Assembly: GCA_946902875.1 (NCBI GenBank)
Contig: OX336343.1
Location: 534,754-598,753, forward strand
DNA: 64,000 nt
Reading direction: 5' to 3'
Source: Nematopogon swammerdamellus
Taxonomy: Eukaryota; Arthropoda; Insecta; Lepidoptera; Adelidae
Positions 11,301 to 26,614 of the stretch are shown piece by piece. Each line of letters begins with the position of its first letter. Position 1 is the first letter of the stretch. The position numbers and the translations under genes were made by a program. Under the pieces are notes generated by a model. That model did no database searches, had not been told where the DNA came from, and saw only the letters and a program-made list of their open reading frames with translations.

Positions 11301-12024
11301 ATAGTGTAGTGAATTAAACATCAAGTTGCTCACACAATTTAGTCGATTTTCAAAGTACGAAAACTTACTTTTGAAATAGACTAGGTAGAGAGGTATAACT
11401 ACATATTCGGATAGATATCGGGGAGAACAAAAATCCCCCCCCCCCCACTCCCAAATTCCCCCTCCACCAAAATTTCATCAATTTTACTTCCATTTAAACT
11501 GTCAAATGTCAAAATCTCACAATCTCAACTTGTGACAGAGATCGAACTGTCAAACTTTGTAGTACATGACAACTGTCAAATCTGTCAATCTGTCAAAGTT
11601 ATCAACCAAAAATCTGTCAAGGAGTGTCAAATGTCAAAATCTGACAGTGTCAACTTGTGCCCTATACCCAAATCTCAAACTTTGTTTTTCATGACAACTG
11701 TCAAATCGGTCAAACTATCAAGCTGGAACCCAAAATGTACATTTGACAACCCCGTTTACGCTTATAACTCGGACCCCTTACTAGTTAGACCCAATAAACT
11801 ATCTCCCCAAATCCCCCCCCCCCCCCCCCCAGATGTCATCAATTCACTCCGATTTACACTGTCAAATGTCAAAATCTGACAATGTCAACTTTTGACAGAG
11901 ATCAAACTGTCCAACTTTGTCATACATGACAACTGTCAAATCTGTCAAACTGTCAGACTATCAAACAAAACAACCACCCCCCCCCCCCCCCCCCCACCCC
12001 CGCTACGTTACGTTACAGTTACAG
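8331..12024. repeat. Complex satellite: 303-bp monomer, 1642-bp higher-order repeat
   Basis: The word 'ttcaaaaaccgctcaaatg' (with small changes) starts at 8331, 8617, 8919, 9222, 9525, 10561, 10864 and 11167; the mature spacing is 302-303 bp. Monomers carry 'tatagactcctacaccaag', 'cgctaggactgcg' and usually (CCTAA)3. A 720-bp block beginning 'acatttcggatcgaagatc' interrupts the array at 9635 and recurs at 11277. Block plus three monomers therefore makes a 1642-bp higher-order unit. Open frames at 9892 and 11532 are shadows of this repeat, not genes. Confidence 0.92.
9855..10310. repeat. TGTCAAA/CTGTCA-rich block of the satellite
   Basis: Within the 720-bp interrupting block the words 'ctgtcaaa', 'atgtcaaaatctgacaa' and 'catgacaactgtcaaatc' recur many times. 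The same block is repeated at 11500-11970, where C-runs (11813-11831 and 11977-11995) are longer. No protein is supported. CTGTCA is the reverse complement of TGACAG, the site recognised by TALE-class homeodomains. Confidence 0.7.
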
Positions 12025-12073
12025 TGAAAGGTTAGGTTGGGCGACGAAGCCTTATACTAACCTAGTATTTTTG

Positions 12074-12912
12074 TATGGAAACTGACACGGTTGGCTACAC
12101 CACCTACAAAATTTATTTATAATTTTTTTTTTATGGGAACTGAAACGGTTGGCTACATCACTTACAACATCCGTGATGTCAGCCCATAACACCGGGTGAT
12201 CTTGGTGCTACGTCAGTGCTGCCCTTCGGTCGTGCCGGCTACACTGAACTGCACGGAAAACACAAATGTGGTGGTAGCAACCCGGGCGGGTTAAACCCTA
12301 CCACCTAGTAATATAAGAAGGGAGTCATATCCCTTTGTCGCCTTTTACGACATACACGGGGAGAGATGCAGTGGGGCTATTTTTTTAAAGTACCCGCCCC
12401 ACACGGTTCATTCGTGATGTCAGCCCATAACACCGGGTGATCTTGGTGCTACGTCAGTGCTGCCCTTCGGTCGTGCCGGCTACACTGAACTGCACGGAAA
12501 ACACAAATGTGGTGGTAGCAACCCGGGCGGGTTAAACCCTACTACCTAGTAATATAAGAAGGGAGTCATATCCCTTTGCCGCCTTTTACGACATACACGG
12601 GGAGAGATGCAGTGGGGCTATTCTTTTAAAGTACCGGCCCCACACGGTACATTCGTGATGTCAGCCCATAGCACCGGGTGAACTTGGTGCCACGTCAGTG
12701 CTTCACTTCGGTCGTGCCGGCTACATTGAACTGGACGGAAAACACAAACTATTTACATAGCCGTTTCGACCGACCTTTCATTCAGTGCGGTGGTACCAAC
12801 CCGGGCGGAATAACCTACCATCTAGTAATATAAGAAGGGAGTCTTATCCCTTAGTCGCCTTTTACGACACACACGGGGAGAGATGCAGTGGGACTATTCT
12901 TTTAAAGTACAC
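12074..12912 (-). repeat. SINE-A copies, a 241-bp piece repeated three times
   Basis: The sequence is SINE-A in reverse: T-run, 'ctgacacggttggctaca', 'gtgatgtcagcccat', 'tgccggctacactgaact', 'gcctttta', 'gatgcagtgggg'. A unit running from 'cgtgatgtcagcccat' to the 'gccccacacggt' head occurs at 12172, 12413 and 12654, i.e. an exact 241-bp period. This is a local tandem amplification, not independent insertions. A second 3' end at 12076-12108 precedes it. Confidence 0.88.
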
Positions 12913-13916
12913 ACTTGACCAATAGCATTTGTGTTTTACAGCTATTCCTAATTTGTTCACACTTGCTTGACCAACCGTTGCTAAATATAAATATTTTTCG
13001 TTATCTGTATATTGCAAACACCCTCTATGTATCTTTCGAGAACAGGTCGTCGACTTACTAATACTAGCGCACGGCTGCCGGCTGACGTCATTGTGTGCAT
13101 GTGTGCGTGAGCCACTTCAGTTTTTTGTTTGATTTCAATAGGCCAGTGTTATTATAATATGTTCAGTGAGTGCTCATATGACATTGACATATTGATAAAC
13201 ATGTCATAGACTAATTTATTAGTGGGATATAACCTTTACGAAGTGTTGTATTATAGCCAAAACATCGCTCCAACGGGAAGTAGTTTTCTCACGCACTAGA
13301 AAGGGATTGCGTTGGTTTTTTATTTTTAAAAAAAAATCTAATACGTAAAATGTTATGATTTCTTCTATTCAATATGGAGGACACTTGGGGGCAGACGACA
13401 ATGGCCATACTTTTTGTATTTATTGCTCATTTTCGATAATAACAGCACTTTTTTGTACCATTCAAAATTCTGCCGCCGGTACAAATTACGCGCCGGTTGG
13501 CTCATGGTTGGAGGGCTCTGGTGAAATATTTATCAAGAAAATATTTACTAAATTTGATGTAGGTTTATTGCAAATGTATTTTAGTTCTATTTTAAAACAA
13601 AAAAAACATATGTTATCGATTTACTTTTTGAGGAATCTTCATTCTTTCCTTCCGACTCCCGTAAATCATTCATTTCTAACTTTGCCTATTTTTCTATGCA
13701 TTACAATTGCGAACCAATTAGCTCAAACCTATGTCATATGAAAGATAATTTCATCTAGATTACAATGACGTGCAAATTTATATAGGGTTCTGAAGGAAAT
13801 TTCATAGTTATGATTTTTTAATGGAGAAAGCGCGGAAAATGTTTCGCGCGCGGAATTGTGTGTTTACCCGGAACGTTACGTGGAAATTCGCGCTGGCGAG
13901 GAGCTAAGGGTTAATA
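12913..13916. other. Non-coding, with a possible TTAA-element end
   Basis: I recognise no gene; the frame at 13355-13741 shows no family features. The right edge '...gaggagctaaggg' + TTAA (13909-13912) resembles other TTAA-element ends here (38740). I could not find a convincing left partner. Confidence 0.4.
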
Positions 13917-14165
13917 GTAATAGCCCCACTGCATCTGCCAAATGCCCCCGTGCATTTAGTAAAAGGCGACTAAGGGCACGGTCCTTCCACCGAGTCATGC
14001 AGCAGGTGGGTCTTCATGCCTTACTTATGCTTGATCTGAGTTATCTTGTCCGAATACTTTGCTAAACGTGGTGTTCGGTGTTGTGCTGTAATTTACCAGA
14101 ATACTTGTAGCACAACACCGATTACTCTGCTTACCCCGATTGTCGGGATATGGCGTGTGGTGTTT
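13917..14165 (+). repeat. Dispersed repeat C
   Basis: Starts 'aatagccccactgcatct' and continues 'aaaggcgactaaggg', 'tccaccgagtcatgcagca', 'actttgctaaacgtggtg', 'cagcacaacaccgatt', 'ccccgattgtcggga'. The same order recurs at 22385 (split), 27700 (-), 29612 (-), 30140 (split) and 42262 (-). No polymerase III boxes or protein are recognised. Confidence 0.85.
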
Positions 14166-15750
14166 ATAGGTGTATATATATAAGTATTACTAAAAACTAC
14201 TATCCCAAATGTCTACTTGTATTATTTGTGGAAATTAACTCACCGTTCCATATCTTGCACGTTAAATTCCATTTTTAGGGTTCCGGAATACCCAATTAAC
14301 AGTAACTGAATCGTACAGCGCAGCGTGTTGCGTGAATTTTATATTATCAGTATCACTAAGTGCATGCTCACTTTAAAAGACGGCCCCAAACAATGTTTTG
14401 TTTACATTGTTTGTTTGTTTACTTTTGCCATCGAGCTATGAATCGCGAGCTATGGCGCGGCGCTTTGGGGCGCTTTCTACCTCCACGGCATTACTTTTGC
14501 CGCAACCTGAAGTCATGTTCCTGAATGAATTTATTTTCTTCTTCTTTTTATATCTTCTGTTTGTTTTAGCTTTTCTTCTTGCTTGATTTTTTTATTTTCT
14601 TCTCGTCAGTTTTCTTCCAAAGAACATAGTATTCTATGTTTCTGATGGCTAGCTGTCAAAAAAAACAACAACATTTTAGGTACCTACCTAGTAGTCCATA
14701 AATTTTTTTTTTTATATTTTGATCGTCCCTTTTCGGAACAGGCAAAACTAATTAAAGTATACAGCCTTTTCTGTTGTACTTCCAATGTCTGTTGTTTTCT
14801 TCTCTTAATGCGAGAATCTCAAAAATATATCCTTTTTATTTACGACGACGCGACGCGGCCAAAAAACTTGTTCAGCCGCTATCTTTAAAAAAAAAAATTG
14901 GTTGTCTGTAAAGTCGATTTACGGACGATAGTTTTACGTGATGACGTGGAATAATCGTAGTACCTACAGCAAATATCAGTAATTCTATTTCCAGTAGAAA
15001 GATTAATCATCTTGTGACTGGCCATCAATAAACTTCTGTTGTCTGATCTTGACAGTTTTACTTTTCGTTTCCATGGTAACTTTGACTATACCGATTGTGC
15101 CTCTTTAACGCTTGTTACGCGCTCTCGCTTGCACACACAGGCTCAGATGGAACGTGACACTTTTTCGTGTGTGCAGCCGGTCTTCATCAATTTATAAGAC
15201 GTGACGTCATCACGTCAAAAATAGTCCATAAACATATGAACGAACACAGAGTACGGGTAGCGAGTTCAATAGAGGTGCTCTAAGTAAGGTATTTTTCAAT
15301 TTTTCATCGGCGAGTTCGGTGAGCGGCAGATAGATTGGGATGAAGTGATGGCGTTCGTCTCGTCACTGGCTGGCAATGGCAGTAAAAATTAAATGAAATC
15401 CGGTCACTTAAATCCTAACCTTTGCCTGCCTACCAAAGGTGAACATAACAACAACAACCACAGATTTGCCTAATTATGGCGAAAACAACAACAACCACAG
15501 ATTTTAGACCTGACTGACTGGCTGTCAGCTGTCAAGTTGCCAGTGACAGCGGTCGTTTTTTGAGTTTTAGTTTGGCGCGTAAATTCTCCCTTCGCTTCAT
15601 ATTTCTTGCCCACAGCACAGAGGGTCTTTCTTGCCATGGCATGGTAAACAAGCGCATTGGGTTGTTCTTCTCTGATATTCTTGTAAGAAAACAGTGAAAA
15701 CTGGCTTATTATCTTCTGGCACCATCTACACAGCTAAGGTCCAAACCACT
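14166..15750. other. Non-coding region upstream of the kinase gene
   Basis: No gene recognised. About 60 bp near 14890-14945 match the repeat at 104-165. The part closest to the kinase start (15440-15750) would hold its promoter and 5' UTR, but I see no clear TATA box or initiator. Confidence 0.5.
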
Positions 15751-17928
15751 ATGAAGGCGGCTAAAGAAATAGTCGGACAGATAAGCCGGAGTCGCCCGTT
15801 CCGTGTGTCGATCGAAGGAAACATCGGGTCGGGCAAGTCGACGTGCATCAACCACTTCGGCAAGCTGCGGCACGTGGAGGTGCACCCGGAGCCGCTGGCG
15901 GAGTGGCGCGACGTGAACGGGCACAACCTGCTCGGGCTAATGTACTCGGACCTGGAGCGCTGGAGCTTCAGCTTCCAGCACTACGTGCACCTCAGCCGCC
16001 TCGAGATACAGACCAGCGCGCCGCGCGACCCACACATCACCGTTAAGATGTTCGAGAGGTAATTTTTACTGCAGTCTAATCAAGTCACCACCGCACTGAA
16101 TGAAAGGTCGGTCGAAACGGCTATGTAAATAGTTTGTGTTTTCCGTCAAGTTCAGTGTAGCCGGCACGACCGAAGGGAAGCACTGACATGGCACCTAGTT
16201 CGCCCGATGTTATGGGCTGACATCACGGATGTTGTAGATGATGTAGCCAACTGTGTCAGTTTCCATAAAAAAAAAGTCCAAACATTTTAGTCACAAAATT
16301 TGTATTTTTAGAATGGTAATGAGGATAATGTGTCTGGTTGTGCACAACGGCGCGCAGGTCTGTGCAGAACTCGCGGTACTGCTTTGTGGAGAACGCGCGG
16401 GCGGAGAAGTTCATCTCGGAGCCGGAGTACGAGGTGCTGCAGAGCTGGTTCGACTTCTCCGAGGCGAACCTCGACATCAGCCTCGACCTAATCGGTCAGT
16501 ACTACGCTGTGACTGTATACTGATACTGATACACTTGTAGAGGAATGAGGTAATAATAGGTGAAGCGGTGTTGTGTCCTCAGGCTCCACATGTAGCTGCA
16601 GCTGATGTTCTCTGTGAGCTAATTGTATATATACAGAGCGTAGAAATTATTTCAACAGTGTCTTTGTGAAAATAACTTGTGTGTCTGCAGTGTACCTACG
16701 CAGCACTCCGGAGGTGGTGTGGGAGCGAATGATGCAGCGCGGCCGCACTGAGGAGTCTGAAGTGCCGCTACACTACCTCCAGCAGGTCGGCCATTCACTT
16801 TTTTCAATTTATACTCTTTAAGCATGTTATGGAGTAACCGTGTCCTACACTGGCGGCCGTGGACAGGAAAACGGAGTGTGGGAAGACCACCCGCCAGGTG
16901 GGACGACGACATCAAGTACGCCGGCGGAAATCAGTGGTTCCGTATCGCTGAAGGCCGGGAGGACTGGAGGAAAATTGGAGAGGCGTATGTCCAGCAGTGG
17001 ACGCTTACACGCTGACTGACTGACTGACAAGCATGTTATGAAAATGGGGAGTAAACTCAGGAAAAACGTCATGTTATCATCACCACATACAAATTATTTG
17101 TATGTGGGTATTGCGCTGTGCTGCCCGAGAGACAAGCGGAGAGGGCAGGCTATTTTATCATGCCAAAGTACAATTTCTAATGTGTGTGCACTCACAATTT
17201 TTTTTTTTATGGAACTTGACAAGTTGTGCTGCATCACCGACAACATACACCCTTTACGTCACATTGGTTTGAAGTTGGCTCTGGGCCTGAAAACTGTTCC
17301 CTCTTTGTTGGGGACCTTCGTGTAAAACCCCGCAATCTCCAGCTACCCCGGCCAGCCTATGTCCTCCATGAAGGCCACAAATCGACCAGGGCGTCTGCAG
17401 ATCTCCGCAACGAAGATAGGGAACGGAGTATGTCCCTTCGTTGGTTGTAAAGCACACTGCACTCCAACAAAACATGCTCGGCCGTTTCATGCTAAGCATC
17501 CCCTGCACAGTGGAGTATCCGTAATACCCACGGTGTGTAGATGTTTATTTAGTGAGCAGCAGCCGCTCATCAGACCGACGGCTATTCTCAGCTTAGCCCG
17601 GACCAAGTTGATTAGCTTCCGAGCCAGCCTCTGGTCTGGTTTAGAAAGAGCACCTCTCGACTGTCTGCACTTTGAGAGGTTCTTCCATCTGAGAGGTGTT
17701 TCTGTGATGTCGACGCGTGCAACCAAGGACCTAGAGATGCATGTTTGATTGTGTTGTGTGCTTATGCCCAACGTACAGGTGCACGCGGCGTACGAGAGGT
17801 GGCTGGGCAAGCGGGAGGGGGTGGGGTGCGAGGTGCTGACCATCGACGCGGACCAGGAGCTGAGCGGCGTGTACCGCGACCTGGACCGGCACGCCTTCAA
17901 GATACTCGGCGGAAACTACGCCAACTGA
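15751..17928 (+). CDS. dNK: Deoxyribonucleoside kinase (dNK/TK2 family), 4 exons
   Basis: Phosphorylates deoxynucleosides with ATP in nucleotide salvage. Exons 15751-16058, 16358-16494, 16691-16785 and 17779-17928 (stop TGA) join in phase to 230 codons (229 residues). Visible: P-loop GNIGSGKST (residues 23-31); 'PEPLAEW' with the Glu/Trp that hold the nucleoside (about E47, W52); 'DVNGHNLLGLMYSD'; the family ERS motif across the exon 1/2 junction, followed by 'SRYCFVEN'; the LID region 'MMQRGRTEESEVPLHYLQ' in exon 3. All introns are GT-AG. The first ATG in frame with the P-loop is 15751; codons upstream are open but hold no ATG. No clear mitochondrial presequence is seen, so a cytosolic/nuclear insect multisubstrate dNK is likelier than a TK2-type enzyme. 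Exon GC is much higher than in the flanks. Introns 1 and 3 carry SINE, RTE and R1-like debris. Confidence 0.95.
16085..16272 (+). repeat. SINE-A fragment in kinase intron 1
   Basis: Begins 'accaccgcactgaatgaaa' and runs through 'cggctatgtaaatagtttg', 'gtgtagccggcacgaccga' and 'ggatgttgtag' to an A-run at 16266. It is 5'-truncated and starts only 26 bp after the exon 1 donor. Confidence 0.88.
16815..17035 (+). mobile_element. RTE-type LINE 3' end in kinase intron 3
   Basis: Encodes the conserved RTE C-terminus: 'SNRVLHWRPWTGKRSVGRPP', 'RWDDDIKYAGG', 'WRKIGEAYVQQWT', then a stop and a short (ctga)n tail. Related pieces lie at 22422, 22865, 28700, 39817 (-) and 46610 (-). Confidence 0.85.
17205..17760 (-). 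mobile_element. SINE-A scrap plus R1/I-type LINE C-terminus
   Basis: 17205-17290 is a degraded reverse SINE-A 3' end. From about 17760 down to 17330 the minus strand reads, across a frame change, the RNase H/zinc-finger tail of an R1/I-clade LINE: 'LINLVRAKLRIAVGLMSGCC', 'GITDTPLCRGCLA', 'HVLLECSAL'-like residues, i.e. CxxC...HxxxxC. A second degraded copy lies at 27475-27580. Non-functional. Confidence 0.65.
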
Positions 17929-18420
17929 CTAATCATTACAATAATAGCCTACATTACCACTATTAACCGCCGCTCAAGCGACTGTGGGGACACTCATATC
18001 CCGGCGCCGAATTATGCGGGAACAAAATATTTTTTTCGGAAAAAAGAATTTTTTTTTTCTGAAACGAATTCGCACCTGCGGCGTTTTACGAAGGCAGTCT
18101 CGCACTGAGTTTTTGTCAAGGTCGGCGGTCGCGGCCCTGACGCGCCGGTAACGCGTGAAAATTAAGGAGGGAAGAGCATTTAATTGAGGTGATATTGGAA
18201 GGGTTAAGTTGATCATAAAAAAAAATAAACAAACACTTGTTTACTTGGAGTGTTATGTATTGGATGATCGTCGCTGAGCAACACGGCTCGGACGGCGGTG
18301 CCTGGCCGCTGCGCCTCTGTGGCGGTTGTTCCAATTTGTAGCTTCCGAGTTTTTATTTATTATCACTATAAGATAGATTAGGCAACGTTATATGTATTTG
18401 TGCACTAAAGATTCTGAATA
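17929..18420. other. Presumed 3' UTR and flank of the kinase gene
   Basis: No open gene. An 'aaaaataaac' near 18220 and other AATAAA-like words (18410, 18730) could serve polyadenylation; I cannot choose. 'ggaagggttaag' near 18195 resembles a TTAA-element end. Confidence 0.4.
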
Positions 18421-18591
18421 AGGCTCAATCCACACTGGGACGGCAGCAGCGGGGCGCGGCCGGCGCGGCATGCTCGCGTCGCCGCGCGTGGCCGCCCACG
18501 TGCCTATGCTACAGTCGAGTAGGTGAGTAGAGCGTGGAGCGCGCGGCCGCGGCCGCGTCGCGCCGCTGCCGTCCCAGTGTGGATTGAGCCT
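18421..18591. mobile_element. GC-rich 171-bp MITE with TA target duplication
   Basis: The ends are inverted copies: 'aggctcaatccacactggg' at the left and 'cccagtgtggattgagcct' at the right, extending to about 27 bp. TA dinucleotides flank it at 18419-18420 and 18592-18593. The interior is strikingly GC-rich (CGCGGCCGC words) against an AT-rich background. It lies about 490 bp after the kinase stop, possibly within its 3' UTR. Confidence 0.8.
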
Positions 18592-19891
18592 TAAGTAAAA
18601 TTATTTATATTTCGAATTATTAAGTATTCAAAGAAATAATTATATTGTGTTAATTAAGTTGTGACGAGTGTGCTTTTACAGAGATGACTTCAACAATCTT
18701 TACAGGTACCAGCCAAGGATGCCTGTCTAAATAAACTAAATAAATGTTAAGTTTCAAATTGTTCCTACAAATTGGAAAAATATACTTGAAATTAAGTAAA
18801 AATGTCACTGTTTTATTTGCTCAATCATGTTTCCACCCAAAAATGCTCAAAGGAAAAACAGTATGAGTTCATAAACAAGTTTTAATTTAACATAATTTAT
18901 ACAAATAATTGCCTATAAACTAAATTAATCCTACGTCGCAATGAGCAATCTAAAAAAAAACACAGCCATTTATTTGCTTTTCGTACTAACCTTTCTGTTA
19001 TCAACAAACCATTTTGATGTTCTTCACCACCAAAGCAAGCGGTTCACCACCAAAGCAAGTCCTGTTCACAACAGGACCTCGCCCACTGGAGCACAGCGAA
19101 ACATGGATATTTGTAATGAATTCACAACCCAGTATGGATTCTGGAATGTTCTGGCTCTGATGGCTAAGATGATGAAATCATAGGAGAACAGTGCAGTGCT
19201 CTAGTTTCTTGAATTAAACAACTCTAATCGTTCAATAAAATGTATACAGAGTAGTGGAGAGTGTAATAATAGCGAAATTGGTTCGTTTTGTTACCGTACC
19301 ATAATTAAAAGAAGTGAACATCGCTGAACTCTATATAGTAGTACGCTGGAATGGCTATACCTTACAACATGCCAAAATGGTGACAATCATATCAGAACAA
19401 AATAGCTGTTAAACAACAAAGGTGACTGCGGCACAAGCTTTGTGCCGGCACTAAAATGTTACCGAAATGCCCATGGCACAACCTATGTGCCGGTGGTGCG
19501 GCAGACTTTCGGCATTAAAATCTTATTTTATTATTAATAGGCTAACATCTACATATTAGCTGATGTGCCTATATCACAACACTTATTTAGTTAATATTAT
19601 TATGTTTTTTTTATTTTTTTTTTATTATTCACTACTTAAATATAAAGATATATGTAGGCTCAATTATAGTTCTGAATAAAGGTGAAGATATGCCCTTCTC
19701 GATCTGATTCACTGTGTTATGTATTTACACGTGCGAACCAGCCCGGCGCAGACGTGTGAGCAGTGAAAGCCATTCCAGCGTACTAGGTATAATAGAGTTA
19801 AGTGATCAACATTATTGCAGCACACGCTGAAGTATGAATGGAGTGTTCACTGCGGCGCAGGGTGCGGGCGGGCGGGTAGACGGGAGCGGAG
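18592..19891. other. Non-coding interval between kinase and NDUFS8 3' ends
   Basis: The kinase (+) and NDUFS8 (-) converge here. Part of it (about 19420-19720: 'ttcggcattaaaatc', 'ggctcaattata', 'aataaaggtgaagat') is a dispersed repeat with relatives at 42555-42670 and, inverted, at 48190-48320. No protein recognised. Confidence 0.5.
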
Positions 19892-24520
<4,629 letters not shown>

Positions 24521-26614
24521 CAGGGGAGAGGCAATAAACCCTCCAAATCACAGTACCTATTCATTTGTAATGCAAATTCAATGAAAAAGATAATATTATT
24601 AAAAGTTATCGATGAAAACATTTACTTACTGACGATTGTAATAGTAAATATAATAATGGTAATAGTATACAATTATATAATATGCCACAGCCTGCACCCG
24701 CCGGCGCGCTTGGAGGCCTGTCTCCCGCCACCGGCGGTATTACCGTTTTTATTTAATGTTTATATTAATTTTGTGTATTTTTATTACTTTTTATAGTACT
24801 TATAATATGTAAAATTAATACAAATGATTATAAAAATGTGAAATAAAGATATTAATATATAATAGTAACTCAATAATGTCCTCACTCAAGTGCTCGTCAA
24901 AAATAATGCTTATAAAATTATTAATTCAAACTAATTTGCCAAATAAAAATAATCGAAATAGAACATAATGTAATGTAATTATAGTACGTATGCGATATTC
25001 ACTTTCCAAATGTTTTTTGTTAATTATAGGCGTTCTTACTACGGTTTTACCACCACTTTAGTGAGAACATTTGAGTTTGTACTAAATAATAATAAAAATA
25101 GGTTATGTTAGGTTGCATAAGAATCTAACTAGTTCGGGGTGCAAGTACACGTCCCGGCAACCCGTCAGGCCACTCAGTATACTACTTACATCGTCCGCAC
25201 ACAGAAAACACCTTCACTAAGGACATTTCTGCAGGTTATTTCTTTAACAAAATACCAAGGCTCAGCCGTCAAATTGAAATTGACGCCTCGTCAGTCAGAG
25301 CTGACCAGCTGATTGACAGATCTGTCTGGCTGTCTGTTGTTTTTTTTTTATTGTTTTATTTTGCCTTGCCAGGGGGAAAAAGACAGTACCTATTTCGAAA
25401 AGCCATTACAAATAAAGGCTGACCAGGAATATATGAGGGGCCGCCATATTGCGGAATTTTGTTGGAACTAATTTCTTACACTGGCCACAATGATGTTTGA
25501 TGCTTGATAATCTGTTGTCAATGTCAAATTTTCACAATCTCTTGATATTATGTTTTTGCGTTATACTATAAAATAACACTATAAAATGCCAAAAACTAGT
25601 CATAGTAGGGAGCGGAATACTGTGTACAATGTTTTCAAGTGTTTGCAAGACAAAAAACGTGCAGGATGTGAAAGCATTCCTCTAAATGATGTATAAAAGT
25701 TGGCTTCTGAACTGACATTTAGGTAAAACGTTATGTCATTGTAGTGAGATTGCCATGAATTGGCCGCCGTAATGTACAAATAAGTAATTATTTTTTGTTA
25801 TATCTAGGTATCTCAAGCATCTATTTACCGAATAGCAAACAAAAGAGGGACGTAAATATTATTCGTTCTGAACAAAAAACACTTTTTGACTTTACAGAAA
25901 TACGAAACGTCCGAATAAAAATAGCTTAGGTAAAGTTTTTCTGAACTAGAATTTTTATTTAGAAGTTTAGTGTTTCAGCAAGGTAGATTTATTATTTTTC
26001 TAATAATTTGTACACTTTGCTTCAGGACATATCTGCAGATACATGGAAAAAATGTTGTGAACATGTAAATGTCAAGGCTAGTTCTTTTTACATTGACATC
26101 AAAGTATATATAAAAGATGCATTAAATTAAAATACATTTTGTATATTTGATTGTGTATTTCAGTGCAAAAGTACATTTTGAATAAAAACATCAGCCAATT
26201 CAATATGTGCGTACTATACTGAATGTTGCTATATAAATCTAAAAAGTGGCTCCATCTTGACAGCTCTCATAATGCAGGCTTTACAAAGACAACAGGCTTT
26301 ACAAAAAAAAAAATTCATTTAGACATTGACAGTTGATTTTTTTTTTATTTTCAACTGTCAGGTGACTTTACTACAAAGATACACTCTGGTTCGAAAAGAT
26401 CATAGTATCCAAAGCCGCATAGCCTATAAAACAATCTTTGTGCCTGAAGTTGTCGTGGTTGGAAAATTCTCTTTGAATTTGCCTGCCGCCCTGCCACGAC
26501 GATACTGTGACGGACGATACGTCATTGATTTGTTTTGTGCACCCTGTTCCTGTTCCCTATCCGTGCCGTGCAGACGGTGCCTCGTCGAGGTAGCCCAGCG
26601 GCGCCACAGCTAGA
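24521..26614. promoter_or_regulatory. Shared divergent intergenic region, NDUFS8 / PDXDC1
   Basis: NDUFS8 starts leftward at 24520 and PDXDC1 rightward at 26615, so any promoters and 5' UTRs of both lie here. I see no clear TATA boxes. The 80 bp before the PDXDC1 ATG are GC-richer. Around 25586 there is a short transposase-like frame. The gene arrangement is certain; the promoter role is inferred. Confidence 0.5.
25586..25696 (+). pseudogene. Short transposase-like N-terminus
   Basis: A 36-codon frame, 'MPKTSHSRERNTVYNVFKCL' and on to 'CESIPLNDV' and stop, resembles the N-terminus of insect DDE transposases (R-x-x-V-Y-x-V-x-x-x-L ahead of a helix-turn-helix). The helix-turn-helix and the rest are missing. 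'gaggggccgcc' at 25434 may mark the element's left edge. Family is a guess. Confidence 0.3.

Noticed and set aside
9892..11879. Two similar 115-codon frames (MTEIELSNF...)
   Set aside because: They are the same satellite block translated twice; no homology to proteins, and the second diverges through C-runs.
13355..13741. 128-codon frame MISSIQYGGHLG...
   Set aside because: No domain, no splice context, and the C-terminal half is AT-rich low-information sequence.
15694..15750. Kinase start at 15694
   Set aside because: That codon is GTG; the first in-frame ATG is 15751, directly before the conserved P-loop region.
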